Source: Lepas anatifera (Eukaryota; Arthropoda; Thecostraca; Lepadidae). From it: a stretch of 64,000 bases of DNA. This document shows positions 11,232-23,748 of this stretch, in pieces (positions within the stretch are counted from its first letter, which is position 1; each line of letters opens with the position of its first letter). Position numbers and translations under genes: made by a program. Under the pieces are notes generated by a model. That model saw only the letters and a program-made list of their open reading frames with translations, did not search any database and was not told where the DNA came from. The stretch is taken from NCBI GenBank assembly GCA_034440635.1, contig JAOTON010000332.1, forward strand, positions 124,001 to 188,000, read 5' to 3'.

Positions 11232-11450
11232 CGGATCATTTTCTCGTTTTCTCGCACTGTTTGGGGGTCCATTCAGATTCTGATCCTTTTCTCGCACGGT
11301 TCGGGGATCCGTTCCGATTCGGATCCTTTCTCGCACAGTTCAGCCATGCGTTCGTATACCCGATCCTTTTCTCCAACAGTTCGGGGATCCGTCCGTATAC
11401 CCGATCCTTCTCTCCAACAGTTCGGAGGTCCGTTCGGATATCCGATTCCT
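11232..11450. repeat. 40-bp tandem repeat, about 5 copies
   Basis: CTCGCAC(T/G)GTT or CTCCAACAGTT followed by CGGGGATCCGTTC recurs at 11251, 11291, 11330, 11371 and 11412 (period 39-41 bp), each with a CCGATCCTTT block. Confidence 0.85.
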
Positions 11451-12708
<1,258 letters not shown>

Positions 12709-12767
12709 TTATTTCACACCTGACAAGGAAGTACAACGTATAGCTCCAAAAACTTATAGTGAAGGTA

Positions 12768-13298
12768 TTATGCAATATACATACCTTTCATCATAGACGT
12801 TTGTGTATGGTACTTTTTGATAAACCACTCTAGCTTAGCAGCCATCAAAAAAATTAAGAGCTTGTCAAGCAGCTCGGGGTGATTATTGCCGAGTAGAGTT
12901 TGGAGGTCTTCTGATATTATTGATTCGGTAATAATCCAGCATGGGCTGCCCATTCGCACCGTGCTGGGGACATTCAAATAGCATGTGTAAGGGTATTCCA
13001 TAGCGTCGCCCAGGTACCCGCACGTCCATACGTATTACGCATTTAATTTGGTGTGTCGCTTCCTAAGTCTGGTCAGGATGACCTCGCGCCGACGACTGTT
13101 TTGGTTTGAACTGGGCCAGTAGCCGATGTTATGCTTTATATAGAATAAATGGGCGCTGTGGTTAGTAGTGCAGTCACTTTGGATTTGTTTTCGGATATGG
13201 TTCTGGAGGAGAGCTTTGCTATCATCACTGGACCATTTAAGAGGTGCTATCTCTCTGAGTTCTAGGGACTTTATCTTTGTGATTCTAATGATATGCAT
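12768..13298 (-). pseudogene. Non-LTR retrotransposon (LINE) C-terminal fragment
   Basis: Read on the minus strand, this matches the region after the reverse transcriptase of I/Jockey-type LINEs. It has HIRKQIQ..W.SS, then SRRREVILTRLR..HTKL, then a CGYLG..AME segment, then in a shifted frame HMLFECPQHGA (the H..C of the terminal zinc knuckle), and finally LQTLLGNN and LLDKLLIFLMAAKL. At least two lesions break it: a stop codon just after HTKLNA (near 13035) and a frameshift near 12980. It is a dead fragment with no RT core in the window. The superfamily is inferred from motif order, not from a search. Confidence 0.72.
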
Positions 13299-13309
13299 TT
13301 TTGCCCGAT

Positions 13310-13667
13310 TTAACCTTGACCTGACCTCAGGTCAGATCAAATCTTAGATTTGGCCCGCCAAGATCATACTATGCGAGGATTCTAATGGTTTAGATGGTCT
13401 TTCTCCGTCACTTCTAGTTCAGATGTAATGACTGAAACCCTTCATTTGCATGCTATCCCTATGTTGGCTGCCTTGACCTCTGGTGACCTTAAATGTAACC
13501 TGACAATAAATGGTCCAAATGTCTTCCATAGAAATTTCGAATAGCTATCCAACGCCGTTTACCGTTTTTCGTTATATAGGCGTGATTCTCGAGATCTTAG
13601 AGGAGGCGAGTACCCGCCCCCCCGTCAAAGCGGAGGTGTCTCAGACCCCCGTCAATGCGCGTGTTAA
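13310..13667 (-). mobile_element. TTAA-family element, truncated half
   Basis: It ends with GTCAATGCGCGTGTTAA (TTAA at 13664-13667). The inverted sequence matches 46004-46380, including CCGTTTACCGTTTTT and the CATTTGCATGCTATCCCTAT block. The other half is missing. Confidence 0.8.
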
Positions 13668-13671
13668 ATTG

Positions 13672-13725
13672 CAGGGGCGGATGCAGGAGTACCGTCTGGG
13701 GGAGGCAACTCGGAAGAGATCGTAA
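13672..13725 (+). mobile_element. Possible hAT left end
   Basis: CAGGGGCGGATGCAGGAGTA resembles hAT termini elsewhere here (CAAGGGCGGACGCAGG at 15790). No partner end was found. Confidence 0.35.
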
Positions 13726-13887
13726 AAACAGTGTTTTTTTAGTATGATGTTCTCGTTATCCGAATATTATTGCCGAATGTTTTGTATATGACTTCTTACT
13801 ATACTTGCTACTTGCTTCCAGTTAGTTTCGAATTAATATAATCTTTTAGTCTAAAAGTGTTCAAGAAAATCGGCCAAAACTTCGGAA

Positions 13888-14922
13888 TTAGGGGGGCCAT
13901 GCCCACCCCGCTTCCGCTGGGATCCCTCGCATGACGCCCCCCGCTGGGGGCGTATTTATTTCCCAGGATTCCGTATCTCATTTCCCAGAAAAGCTAGAAG
14001 CAAATTTAGGACGGTGTTCAAAAGCTCTTGAGACAAATATAAATGATACTTATTACTTCTACGTCAGGTCAATATTGAGGTCAGCATAGGTCAAGGAAGG
14101 TTCCATAGACTTACAACAGGGTGGTGTACATACGTTTCACGCTCTTCATTTTTACTCAGCAGAGCTAGGGCAAAGTTTTAGGCATCATTGGATATCTCCT
14201 GTCGGGAAAATCGAATGATGTATAATATGACCTTGCTAGGTTGAATGGTAAAAATAACCTGACATCGAGCTAGGTGAGGCTCACAGGGTGACCTGACATG
14301 GTCATGTTGCATATCAATTGACTCCCCGTGATACGATAAGCACAATGCAAGTAAAATTGAAGCTTTACCTCTATTTAGTGAGAAATTATTGGCAAAATGA
14401 TTACTGGGTACCTGTGACCTGACATGACCTTTGAGAGGTCCGATGGTCAAAGAATCAACTTTATGGTTAACATTGTGGTAGGAATACACGGTGTGAGGAT
14501 TTTCAGCTGTATCTATCCAGTATTTACTGAAAACAAGCCCTTTCTATTTTTTACCAAAGACTAATAGGTAGTGGGGTGACCAAAAAATTGACCCCTTCTT
14601 AGATCAGCAATATCAAAATTCCGAAATGGCAGATTTGTAGGCCCTAATAATCTTATCATACTGAGAAAGTTTCAAACTGATCAGTTGGAAGATGTTCCTT
14701 AAGCGCCGCTTCAAACTCGTGACTTTAGGTTTTGAGGTCGCGTCGTTTGACATTGCATAGCTCCTTGACCTGGCATGATTTAACCTAAAAATTTGGTCAC
14801 ATGCGTAAATTGATCAGGGATAAGGTACTATCAAATTGTTTTGTGTCTCTTCTTTTCTGCGTTATCTGGGGAAAACCAGGAGGGGGCGAATTTCACCCTT
14901 CCCTCAGCGGGGCGTGTGTTAA
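13888..14922 (+). mobile_element. TTAA-family element, about 1.03 kb
   Basis: This is a sister copy of 61858-62867 along its whole length. Shared landmarks are TCCCTCGCATGACGC near the left end, CATCATTGGATA, TATAATATGACCTTGCTAGG, CATATCAATTGACTCCCCGTGA, and the right end AGCGGGGCGTGTGTTAA (TTAA 14919-14922). The left TTAA has become TTAG. It holds many TGACCT and AGGTCA half-sites. Confidence 0.85.
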
Positions 14923-15490
14923 GCCGATGTGGGCTAAGTTAATGCGGAAATCCCCGGTCTTGTATTTTTGGGAGTGGCCTCGATCTAGCGTTACGTGACG
15001 CAGGTCTGCCCGAGCGTTAGGAGGCGTCGTTACTAGGGGTAATAAAACATAATAAACTACGCGTGACGTAATCTATGGGCAGCCCCTGATATGTACAGTC
15101 CTCCGTTAGTGTTCCTAATTGTAAATTCGGTAGAGCACATCGCTGGCTTTTTCATTGACAACCAGTACGGTGGCGTTTTCCTTTCCAGCTTTCCTTTTGA
15201 GTGACCATGTTTTTAACCCATGTGTGTTGGTGCTTTCTGAAATATTGTATGGATGTAAAATTCATATTTCAGCTTCGGCTCAGCATTTTTCTTATGTAAA
15301 ATGATATTTTAGAGGGCTTTCCAAATTAAAAAATGGTTTGAGCATTTCTTCCGTAGTAAAAATTACTTTAAAAAGTCCTATGCTCCAAGCAATTCGAATG
15401 GTAGATGGCCAGCTGTAGAAGTGTCCTGTGATGTGCAATGTCTGGTCTCAGTTTTTTTTCAAGGATTCATTATTCTGAAAAAATGTTTGC
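14923..15490. other. Unassigned
   Basis: Nothing recognised. Confidence 0.4.
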
Positions 15491-15494
15491 CCGT

Positions 15495-15653
15495 CTAGTA
15501 GATACAAGGTGGAGGGCTAAGAAGGCTCAAGCCTCCCCCAAAATGTCCGAGTGCATATAGGACCTGTGGAGCCGGAGGCTGTTCCGAGGTGATGAAGAGG
15601 GAAGCCCGAATCCTTAGGCCCCCCTTACTATGAAGTCCTGGATCTGCCACTGC
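15495..15653 (-). mobile_element. Short hAT-like element
   Basis: The right end is TGGATCTGCCACTG. The left end, AGTAGATACAAGG, is like the CAGTGGCAGATACAAGG start at 44689. Both copies share GGAGGCTGT.CCGAGGT and CC.CAGCCCCCCTTA/TTAGGCCCCCCTTA text. The target duplication is unclear. Confidence 0.55.
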
Positions 15654-15789
15654 TTCTAGCCCAATAACAAGCCATCGACTGTTTTTGGTCTTTGCATGCG
15701 GGCGTAGTGACAACGGTATCTGTAATTGAAACGGTATCTGTAATTAAAAAAAATTATTGGCTGCAGGTTGTTTTGTGAACACCTTAATA

Positions 15790-16094
15790 CAAGGGCGGAC
15801 GCAGGCCCAACTTTTTTATGGGGGGGGGCAAACCCATGTCTGCCTCTCCTCCTGGGGAGGGGAGGTCGGAGCGAATATTTTTCTGTTCTACAGAATTAGT
15901 GAAAACACCTTTTTTCATTGCTCGACATACCTAGTATAAGCTACCTCTCCAAGTACATGATCGCTCTCCGCCGGGGGGGGGGTGGGAGCGAATATTTTTT
16001 TGCTCTACAAACCTAGTGTAAACACCTTTTTCAAAAATTTATCCGGCGTTTGGGGGGGCAAAAGATCGTTTGGCCCCTCCTGCGTCTGCCAATG
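15790..16094 (+). mobile_element. Non-autonomous hAT element, 305 bp
   Basis: The ends are CAAGGGCGGACGCAGG and CCTGCGTCTGCCAATG. The duplication is CCTTAATA (15782-15789) and CCTTAACA (16095-16102), 7 of 8. It contains an internal near-duplicate, GGGAGCGAATATTTTT..AACACCTTTTT, present twice. It is related, inverted, to 35649-35933. Confidence 0.85.
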
Positions 16095-16102
16095 CCTTAA
16101 CA

Positions 16103-18416
16103 CATGTATTCGAGCTTGATTATGTTTTAGTTGAATTTGATGTTTCCAAAACTGCGAGACAAACTGTCGACTTGCGCATGGCTGAAAGTCGGGTATCGTT
16201 GCTTAGTGCTGTGGAAGTTGACACGGGCCAAAAATGCGTTTGTTAACCTTGGCCCAGTTTCCTTGCAGTTTTGCGTTCCCGAGACTACTGCTAGGACGCC
16301 ATTCTGGGGCAACGTGACTGTCGTGAGGGTCTGAATTCACTCAGAAACAATACCTTTTCCCTGCCTTTCAGCATAGGGCTGCCTATGAGGGTTGAAAGGA
16401 AACTGAGTACATAAAAAAGATTGCGTTATAGACTGGTGCAGGCATTCAAGCTTACCCTGCCCTCCAATAGATGAAGCGCAGATCAATCTGTCACGCTAGG
16501 ACGCTTAAAACAGAATGGAGATGATCACGTAGAGGATCATCTTTAAGGGGACCAGGAAGTATAGCCTGACGAAAGAAGGCGCTTAAGTGTTGAATATTCT
16601 GGTGAGGCTTTATCTGCAGTGTTACTTCAGGCTCTACTACGGCATGGAGGTGAGTATAACATGGTGTATGCCACACCCTTGCTACTGTCTGAATTCTGAG
16701 GACCACGCCGAAGAAGGCCAGAGAGGCTGTCACATCCATATGAGAGCCGGAGCCTCGTACCTTCATCCTGAATACTTCCCCCTTCTCTAATGGCCAGCAC
16801 TGATGTGGAGGATGGAAGATGTTTTATGGAGTAGATCATGAAACTAAGAAGGGAATTAGAACTAAGAAGGGGACTAAAAAGGATTATTATGCAGACTTCG
16901 GTTTTCAGTCAAGAATCACACCAAAACCTAGCCTAATGGCCAACTCCCTCAGAGGCTAATCATCTGAAAATCGGGTGAATTTCACGAGCCAAGTCTCACC
17001 TGCTTTGTCTTCACAGTAGGAATCCAAGTCCTTGCGGACGGACCATTTATTCCACCGTTTTCATGTAACACGCTGTCAACAGAGCAATGCGAGAAGCTAG
17101 TGACGGAAGTAGCGACCGCAATCTCGGCAGGAGGCTCGACATGTGTAAATTACAGCGCTCCTTTAGCGCAGCCAAGCGATACCTTGTCTTCGCCTCGAAG
17201 AGACACGTTTTATCGAACGTCAAATATTCCTATTCACCAGGTGAATTATTTTTCCGCATTCAACCCGTTATAGCAACGTCCTCATGAGTGTGCAAATTTG
17301 CGAGCACCCCCTTCAGTTTTGAAACTAGAAATGCACGATTCTGCGAAACTAAGTCATTGACATATATTGTTGGTAAAAAACAAAAAAGATATATTGCCGG
17401 TATCCAACCCCATGTATTTGATCATCTTCAAGTAATGAATAACTGCCAAACTCATCTTACGACTAAATGCCAATGTGTTCCCCTCGGACGTAGCGACCCG
17501 GCACCTTGATACAAGTTGATAGGCCGGCCTCCCTCCGATGACCCACATCGCTACTCGTCCCGCCCCATCCCACCTCACCTTATGTCGCCCCTGCTCTGCA
17601 GTGTGAGTCGGTGATTACTGAAACTAATGCCACTCTCAATGTTCCCATACCCATCAGTTTTTATGCTCTGGTGCAATACTTGTGTGTGGATCTGAATACC
17701 ACAATTTCAGCCCGGATGCATGGATATATGCTTGACGCTTAACAGAAAACTGGATCTTTACTACGGAAGGCTCAAATAGAAAAACATTTCCTTACGAACC
17801 CACCTTAAAATTAAATTTTTCGTAGCAAAATGTGAGAAGAACACGAAAAAACACTATTCGATTTTCCGCTGTGCCAGTCACCAGACCGTGGTCCCAGCGG
17901 TGGTGACAGGGTCCCTGCGTTAACAAGATACGTGGCGACGCGCCTGCCTCAGCCGTTTACATGGCGATTAGGCGAGACCCGAGCATTGCAACCCTCTATT
18001 GACTGACACTACCAAGCCTTAGTGCGGTGACAATCCACCAGGGTATCTACTTTGTTTTCCACCGGTCCATGTGGGGTAAAAAATCTGTGGCCATTGAAAT
18101 AAAGCCTGCATTGGCAAAGTAAAGTTATTTACATACACTGAATGCTCATATGCCTTTCAATTCCTAAACTAGGAAGGAAGGTGGGGGAAGGGGGTGGGGG
18201 AAGTGTCATCGCTAGCGGTGGTGCCAGAGTTGATCCAGTCACCACTTTCCATCTAAATATTTCCCGATTTCAGCTAAATTTGGACAAACCCTACAACTTT
18301 CTCACTGAACAGGACCACAACTAATTAAGGGACCCAAAATACAAAGCCTTAAGTTTTTGATAAAGTAGTTTTCTCTTCAAGACGATCAGCAAAATCTTAT
18401 GATTTAATTATCCACT
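16103..18416. other. Unassigned 2.3 kb
   Basis: No repeat or gene that I can support. Short open frames near 16131-16334 and 16491-16839 exist on both strands, with no recognisable protein features. Confidence 0.4.
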
Positions 18417-18424
18417 TCTGTCAG

Positions 18425-18824
18425 CAGTGGTGGATCTAGCCGACAGGTTTGGGGGAAGCACACCTGGATAAGCAAAAAAAAAACTTCATGCGGTGAGCGT
18501 ATGCCACAATTTATCTAGACGGTAGGTTTTTTGGGGTAAGCCCTAAAATCCATGAACAAAAAAATATACATAAAAAACGTCACGGGCTGAAACATGTGGC
18601 CTCAAGATGCTTGTTTTTACTATCCAAGGCCCAAAGTTTACACTGAAGTTGGCTGGTTCTGCTTGAAGTTGAGAGTTGATGCTCCAAAACCTTGCTTATA
18701 AACTAAAAAGGAGCTTGGGCAAAAAGGAGGTCGACAGCTTCTGGGGAGGGGCAAAAACTATTTTCGCCCTGAGCTTTTCCGTTGGGGGGGGCAAATACAT
18801 TTCATCCCCCTGAATCCGCCACTG
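18425..18824 (+). mobile_element. Non-autonomous hAT element, 400 bp
   Basis: Same family as 2317-2831. It starts CAGTGGTGGATCTAGCCG and ends TGAATCCGCCACTG. The flanks TCTGTCAG (18417-18424) and CCTGCCAG (18825-18832) match at 6 of 8, with only C/T changes. Confidence 0.85.
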
Positions 18825-18832
18825 CCTGCCAG

Positions 18833-19133
18833 CCCACACCACTCTCTGGACCTGAAAATGATATTGGGCTGACAACCCGACGGGACATCCACGACGCTGT
18901 GACCGAAGGCGCCGAACACAAACGGGACAGCATATGTGGAACGCCCAAATTTCTCTCAGGGATTCTTGGCTGACGTTGCGATTCCCCGGATCGCTGCTCA
19001 CGCACACCACCGGCTCAGAGGGAGCAACAGCTGCATCCAGTCTGGGTGTTCCGTGTTCTCTCAAGAGATGCCAAAGGACTACTGTATAGATTAAGTTTTT
19101 ATCTTATAGCTGCATTGTTAACAAGCATCTTGT
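18833..19133. other. Unassigned
   Basis: Nothing recognised between two copies of the same hAT family. Confidence 0.4.
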
Positions 19134-19301
19134 GGCCACATTTTTCACCCCGTGAGATTTTATTGTCTTGCTTTTTTACTTTTCGACTTGCGTTTACCCC
19201 CAAAACCCAACGTCTCGTTAAATGCTGGCAAAATCTTTCGTTGCGTGAAGTTTTTTTCGACTTTGGCGTACCCCCAAACCTACTGGCTAGATCCGCCACT
19301 G
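19134..19301 (-). mobile_element. hAT element fragment (2317 family)
   Basis: An inverted partial copy that ends CTAGATCCGCCACTG at 19301, with the ACCCCCAAACC and TTTTTTCGACTTTGG subterminal text of the family. The other half is missing. Confidence 0.75.
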
Positions 19302-19416
19302 GGCGTCTCTTATCCTAAAATGGTCATAGCTGGCGAAAAGGTGGCCTGGCCAGCCGCAGGAAATGAATAATGGTCAGAGCATCAGTTACAGCTGTTTCCA
19401 GAACAGGTATTGCTGC

Positions 19417-19682
19417 CATAGGCGAACCCAGGGGTAAAGTCGGACACTTGCCCCCGCCCCACTCCGCGCCTCCAGAAGAGATCACGGCGCCTCCTGAAAA
19501 GTCGAATATGCTCCCCTGAAATTTTACTTCCTCCCAGTCCCAGGAGGAGAGTATCGCCTCCCCCGCAATATAACTTCGGCCATACCTGATAGATTTTCCG
19601 CAAAAGGTGCCGCCCCCTGGTCTGGATGGCAACCCTTCACCAGGTGACCCCTCCACGAGATCGGAGACTCTGGATTCGCCCA
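19417..19682 (+). mobile_element. hAT-like element of the CATAGGCGGATCCAGG family
   Basis: It starts CATAGGCGAACCCAGG and carries the family body (ACGGCGCCTCCTGAAA, CCTGATAGATTTTCCG), ending near GGATTCGCCCAC. The target duplication is poor. Sisters are at 35401, 35972, 47466, 48507 and 51668. Confidence 0.7.
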
Positions 19683-19776
19683 CAATTCTTGTCCCCAGTT
19701 CACCTCACCTTCCAATGGCCTTCTCTGGCGAGAAAGTGCTCCAACTTGTCAGAAATTGCATGCGTTGCCACAGAGG

Positions 19777-20964
19777 CATAGATGGCCTACGCTACGTTAC
19801 GTTACCGAATTACGTTACGGTTCGATTCTGGCCAAAACTACCCTATGGAATTACGCCACGTTATATTTCATCGACTACGGAATTACGGTACTTAAGCTAC
19901 GGCTACGGTAAAAATATATCGAACAAAGATATCAACATTTTGTTCACACATACATACTTTAACCCTCGCCCCGGTGGGGGTGTTTGAACACCCCTCTCGG
20001 GTTTTACCGGCGGCACAAAAACAGAGGCGTGAAGCGCCGCCGTGCTTGGCACACATTATCTTTGATCAATTCCGCAGCTTTCCTCAAAATTTTAAGGTTA
20101 GGTCATTTCAGGTCAGGTCACCAGTGCAGGTTAAGTGACTTCACCTGCAAAAATGTTTAAGGTGTCATAAGTAAGAAAGGGGTGAATCTATCGGATTGAA
20201 ACTGATACCACATAATAGGCCTACCGAGTACCACAACATATATTCCGGGATTTTCCATATCGATGACCTAAGGTCAGGTACGGAGCATGACCTCTCCGTT
20301 GGAAATGCACGGGGAAAACAGAAATTGGGCTGTATTTGTGTAGATATCTGGAAATGACTATACAACTTTTATTTTGATACCATAACGTTGAGATTGCTAC
20401 TACGATTCGATTGATGTGCATATTGAATATGCTAGATTAGATAGTGACCTTGACCTGACCTGACGTGTGACCTGATGACCTGATGTGTGTGATCAGTGAT
20501 CGGGAATTATTGTCACCAGTTGAAAAAAAACAAATTTATAAATCGAGATCAACCGACATCTAATTTTTACAGGCCCAAGAATGTGTCCGTGATTTACACT
20601 ATCCACCAAGAGGTCCAGATCTTAATTGACAGTTATTTGATGCATTTCTTGTGAAATTGTTTTAAGTTCGTAATTTTAAAGTAATGGTTCGTTTTTTTTA
20701 AGTAATGGTCGTTAATTTTTCCAAATATCATCACTTCTATTTCAAATTTCGAATTAAAGCAAATCGCTACCAAGAATCCTTAGTACAGCGATCGAGATCA
20801 CAAAAAGGTATATACATATGTGACGTAACTTTTTTCTGTAGTGCGCTAGTATACTCTAAATTTTGGCGTAGTAGGCTACAGAATTCGCCCAGCTGCGCTA
20901 CGTTTCATTTTCAGAGCTACGGCTACGGAAATATAATTTCGTAAGGTACCGTAGGCCATCTCTG
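19777..20964 (+). mobile_element. hAT element with TACG-rich ends, perfect duplication
   Basis: The ends are CATAGATGGCCTACG and CGTAGGCCATCTCTG. The 8-bp duplication CACAGAGG lies at 19769-19776 and 20965-20972 without mismatch. The margins are rich in CTACGTTACG-type repeats on both sides. A TTAA element lies inside from 19959. Confidence 0.9.
19959..20520 (+). mobile_element. TTAA-family element, left part
   Basis: It starts TTAACCCTCGCCCCGG at 19959, followed by GGGTGTTTGAACACCC and the AAGCGCC(G)CCGT..TTGGCACAC block shared with 41799. The family core (inverted AGGTCATG..TACCTGACCTTAGGTCATCGAT) is at about 20255-20300. The right end is lost. Confidence 0.82.
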
Positions 20965-20972
20965 CACAGAGG

Positions 20973-21607
20973 ACACCGCAGCTAACCCCCGACGAAGTTT
21001 CATGGCTCGGTTAAAAGGAATCCCTCATGGGATTTGATGGTAATCAGTTGCGAGGGGGATACGGAGAAATCCCTGATTCCATACTTCATTTCTCTGAGAA
21101 CTCACCTTTCATAGTGCAGCTATGCTTTATGTGCGTGCTGATTAAATCGCACGGCTATCCCCAATAGGTCTGGAGGCTGGCGGCGACGGCTTCCCGCCGG
21201 GGCAACGCCCCGCCCCGTCGCGACGCGACGTGACGCCACGTTATACCAGAGCCGATGGGGACGAGTAAATCCGCTCCAACGGCAAGCCGTTTCTACGCAG
21301 CCAGTCAGTTCTGGGAAGGATGACACATCAATCAGGGCGATTGGGAGATTTAATGTTTCGCTAAGCCAAATGTTGTATTTAGCACACGAGCTGTTTCGGG
21401 GCCATCTCAGTCAAATTATGAAGTGACAAAAACGAGATATAATTACACACACTACATAGCTATAACAAGCACAATTCAGTAATCCCGGGGAGTAGTCGCT
21501 GTGACGCTCCTAGTGTTTCAAATGTTAAACGTCGTAACGCGTGAGTGTTTTTTCAGGATTCTCGTTTTCGCTTGAGAAGGTTAAGCCAGCCTTGGTACAA
21601 CACATAC
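20973..21607. other. Unassigned
   Basis: Nothing recognised. 21170-21260 is GC-rich. Confidence 0.4.
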
Positions 21608-21838
21608 CTACTTACCTATATTTCTATTTAGTTTTTGTTCTGCTGTTTGGATTTCGATGGCTTCTTTAATTTGGCGTTGTTTTGTCCTGGATTCGAAAGT
21701 GATTACTTTTGCGTCCCGGTCAATAGTGTGTCCTGTTTCATACGAGTGTTCGGCTGTGGCTTCCGGTTGTCTGTCGGTTAGGGTCATCTCCCTCAGGGCT
21801 CTTACTGACTTTTTGTGTTCTTCAGACCTAACTCCCAT
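21608..21838 (-). pseudogene. Penelope-like retroelement C-terminal fragment
   Basis: The 76-residue frame contains REMTLTDRQPEATAEHSYET, then GHTIDRDAKVITFESR, then IKEAIEIQ and LNRNIGK. This order (AEH..x(n)..GH.ID..., then KEAIEI and LNR..G) is typical of the linker and GIY-YIG-proximal tail of Penelope-like elements and related RT-endonuclease proteins. No RT core is present. The assignment is from memory of the family pattern, without a search. Confidence 0.6.
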
Positions 21839-21886
21839 CCGTGAAAGTGGAAGAATGATGGCAGTTAGGTCTGCATAACATAAAAG

Positions 21887-22027
21887 TCACTAAAAGCCCT
21901 GAGGGAGATGACCCTAACCGACAGACAACCGGAACCCACAGCCGAACACTCGTATGAAACAGGAAACACTATTGACGGGACGCAAAAGTAATCACTTTCG
22001 AATCCAAGACAAAACAACGCCAAGAAG
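21887..22027 (+). repeat. Inverted copy of the Penelope-like fragment
   Basis: This is the reverse complement of about 21660-21812 at roughly 95% identity, with a spacer of about 75 bp. Both arms carry the CCCTGAGGGAGATGACCCTA block. Small indels put the plus-strand copy out of frame after the GH.ID motif. Confidence 0.9.
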
Positions 22028-22184
22028 CATTAAATCTAATCAAGAAGCTTAAAAACTAGCATTAAATCTTTAAAACATTTCTTTCACCAAAGCCATGGAC
22101 CAAACCGCGAGAACAATCGTGGGGGGTATCCTGGAATGCTCTTTCACGTGACCATCTCCGTTGAAACCCGATGCCACGCCCCCT

Positions 22185-23748
22185 TTAACCCACGCCTGGA
22201 TAGGAGGCAGGGTTTGAACCCCTCCTGAGGTTGTTTGACGGTGTTAGAAAACGGCTGCACTCGCTTCGCACTGGGTCCATTGCGCTTTTCGGACACTTTA
22301 GGTCTGGTCATCGCAGGTCAGGTAACCAGGCCAGATCGAGTGATCTCACTTTCAGAAATTTTGACATGGCACCCGTGAGAATATGTTTGATCTATTGATC
22401 TGAGATTCATACCACATACAGACCCTCTGACCACCACAAGTTTTAGAAATGACGTTTTATATCGATGGGTTCGGGTTAGGTACGGGTCATCCATTAGACA
22501 TGTATACGGGAAAGCGGGAAATTGAAAAAATGCTCTTTTTCTGTAGATACGGCTTGGAAAACTTCCGATCTCAAATAAAAGGTATCTTAGGAAAATTTCC
22601 AAGATCATGTCGTAGGGCTTCACCAGTGACCTCTGGGAGGATAGGGTAGAGTGGGGTAACGCGCCCACCTGGGTAAGACGCCTACTACTATGTCCAGGCT
22701 GATGCTAGAACTGTAGCCTCCATCTAATTTTTTTTCTGGCAGCGGCCTTCCTGGTCCGGTCCTAGGCATGATTGGCACGCGCCCAGTAAACTCTGGTATT
22801 TTCAGCAAGCATTTGGTGCTTTTTGCATCTCCGGACATAAAAACAAACTATCTTTGAGTTGCGATTTTACTCTATGCAATGTAAATGTGCTCACCCTACC
22901 AACTTTGTCACTAAATTGTCTTACAACGTAAGTATAATTATATTCCTATTTGTTCACGTGAAGCAAAAGGTACAATATCCGCTGGGAGTTTTATGACGGC
23001 CTTTTAATCCGGGTCTTGGGCGTTTTACCCCGCTATCGGGGTAAAACGCCTTTTACATGGTCTCAAGAAAAAATAAATTTCGCACACTTTACATCGTGTC
23101 AGAATCATAAATTTATATCTGAGTGTAGAAAGACAATTAAAGAACTTAACGAATAAAAAATAAAGTAATTCTGTCCTGGCAAGATCGGTACAGACGAATC
23201 CTCCCTTAACGTATGCGCCTTACCCCACTCTACCCTATCAAAGACTACTTAAGTACGTTTTCAGACTAGGCTCAATAAATTTGCAGAAAATGATGATACA
23301 TTTTATTTTGATACCATTACGTTGTGATTGTCATTGCAAGCCGATGTATACTGACTATTTTAGGTCAGACGGTGACCTTGAGATAACCTTTGGTTAAGCC
23401 TTTTAGGAATTTTTACCTAGTGTAGTTATTTCATGCGTTATATGATTCGACGTAATGGAAGGAATCAAAAGATGCATGTCACTAAGAACTAAAAATAACT
23501 TCATCCACTCATAATCTAGAGGTAAAAACCATCTAATAACCTGTTAACTTCTTTGACCTGGCATGACCTTAATATTGACATGAGTCAAAAAGTGACTAGA
23601 ATAGTTTCGTATTGTTTTTCTTATGGACTATCTACCAGCCTTCGCGTTTTTCGCTATCCCGCATAGAAGCCGAGATCGAGGAGGGGTTTCCGAGAACCCC
23701 GTCCACTCTGTTGAAGGTGGATCGGAGGCCCACCGGGGCGGGGGTCAA
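22185..23748 (+). mobile_element. TTAA-family element with nested Tc1-like insertion
   Basis: The left TTAACCCACGCC is at 22185. The right end CACCGGGGCGGGGGTCAA (23748) has TCAA in place of TTAA. Near the right end it shares TTTTCGCTATCCCGCAT, the GGGGTTTC..GAACCCC hairpin and GGTGGATCGGAGGCCCACC with 43870-43992. It is interrupted at 22642-23237. Confidence 0.8.
22642..23237. mobile_element. Tc1/mariner-like MITE, 596 bp, copy 1
   Basis: TA-GGGTAGAGTGGGGTAA at the left and its exact reverse complement, ending in TA, at the right. Internal text CGCGCCCACCTGGGTAAGAC and GGGCGTTTTACCCC..TATCGGGG is shared with 45312-45905. It lies inside a TTAA element. No transposase frame. Confidence 0.88.

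Noticed and set aside
16131..16334. Possible exon after TTATGTTTTAG
   Set aside because: The acceptor-like site is plausible, but open frames exist on both strands and no peptide feature or donor is convincing.
19952..23748. One large TTAA element from 19959 to 23748
   Set aside because: The hAT duplication CACAGAGG closes at 20972, and a second TTAACCC start occurs at 22185; two separate elements fit better.
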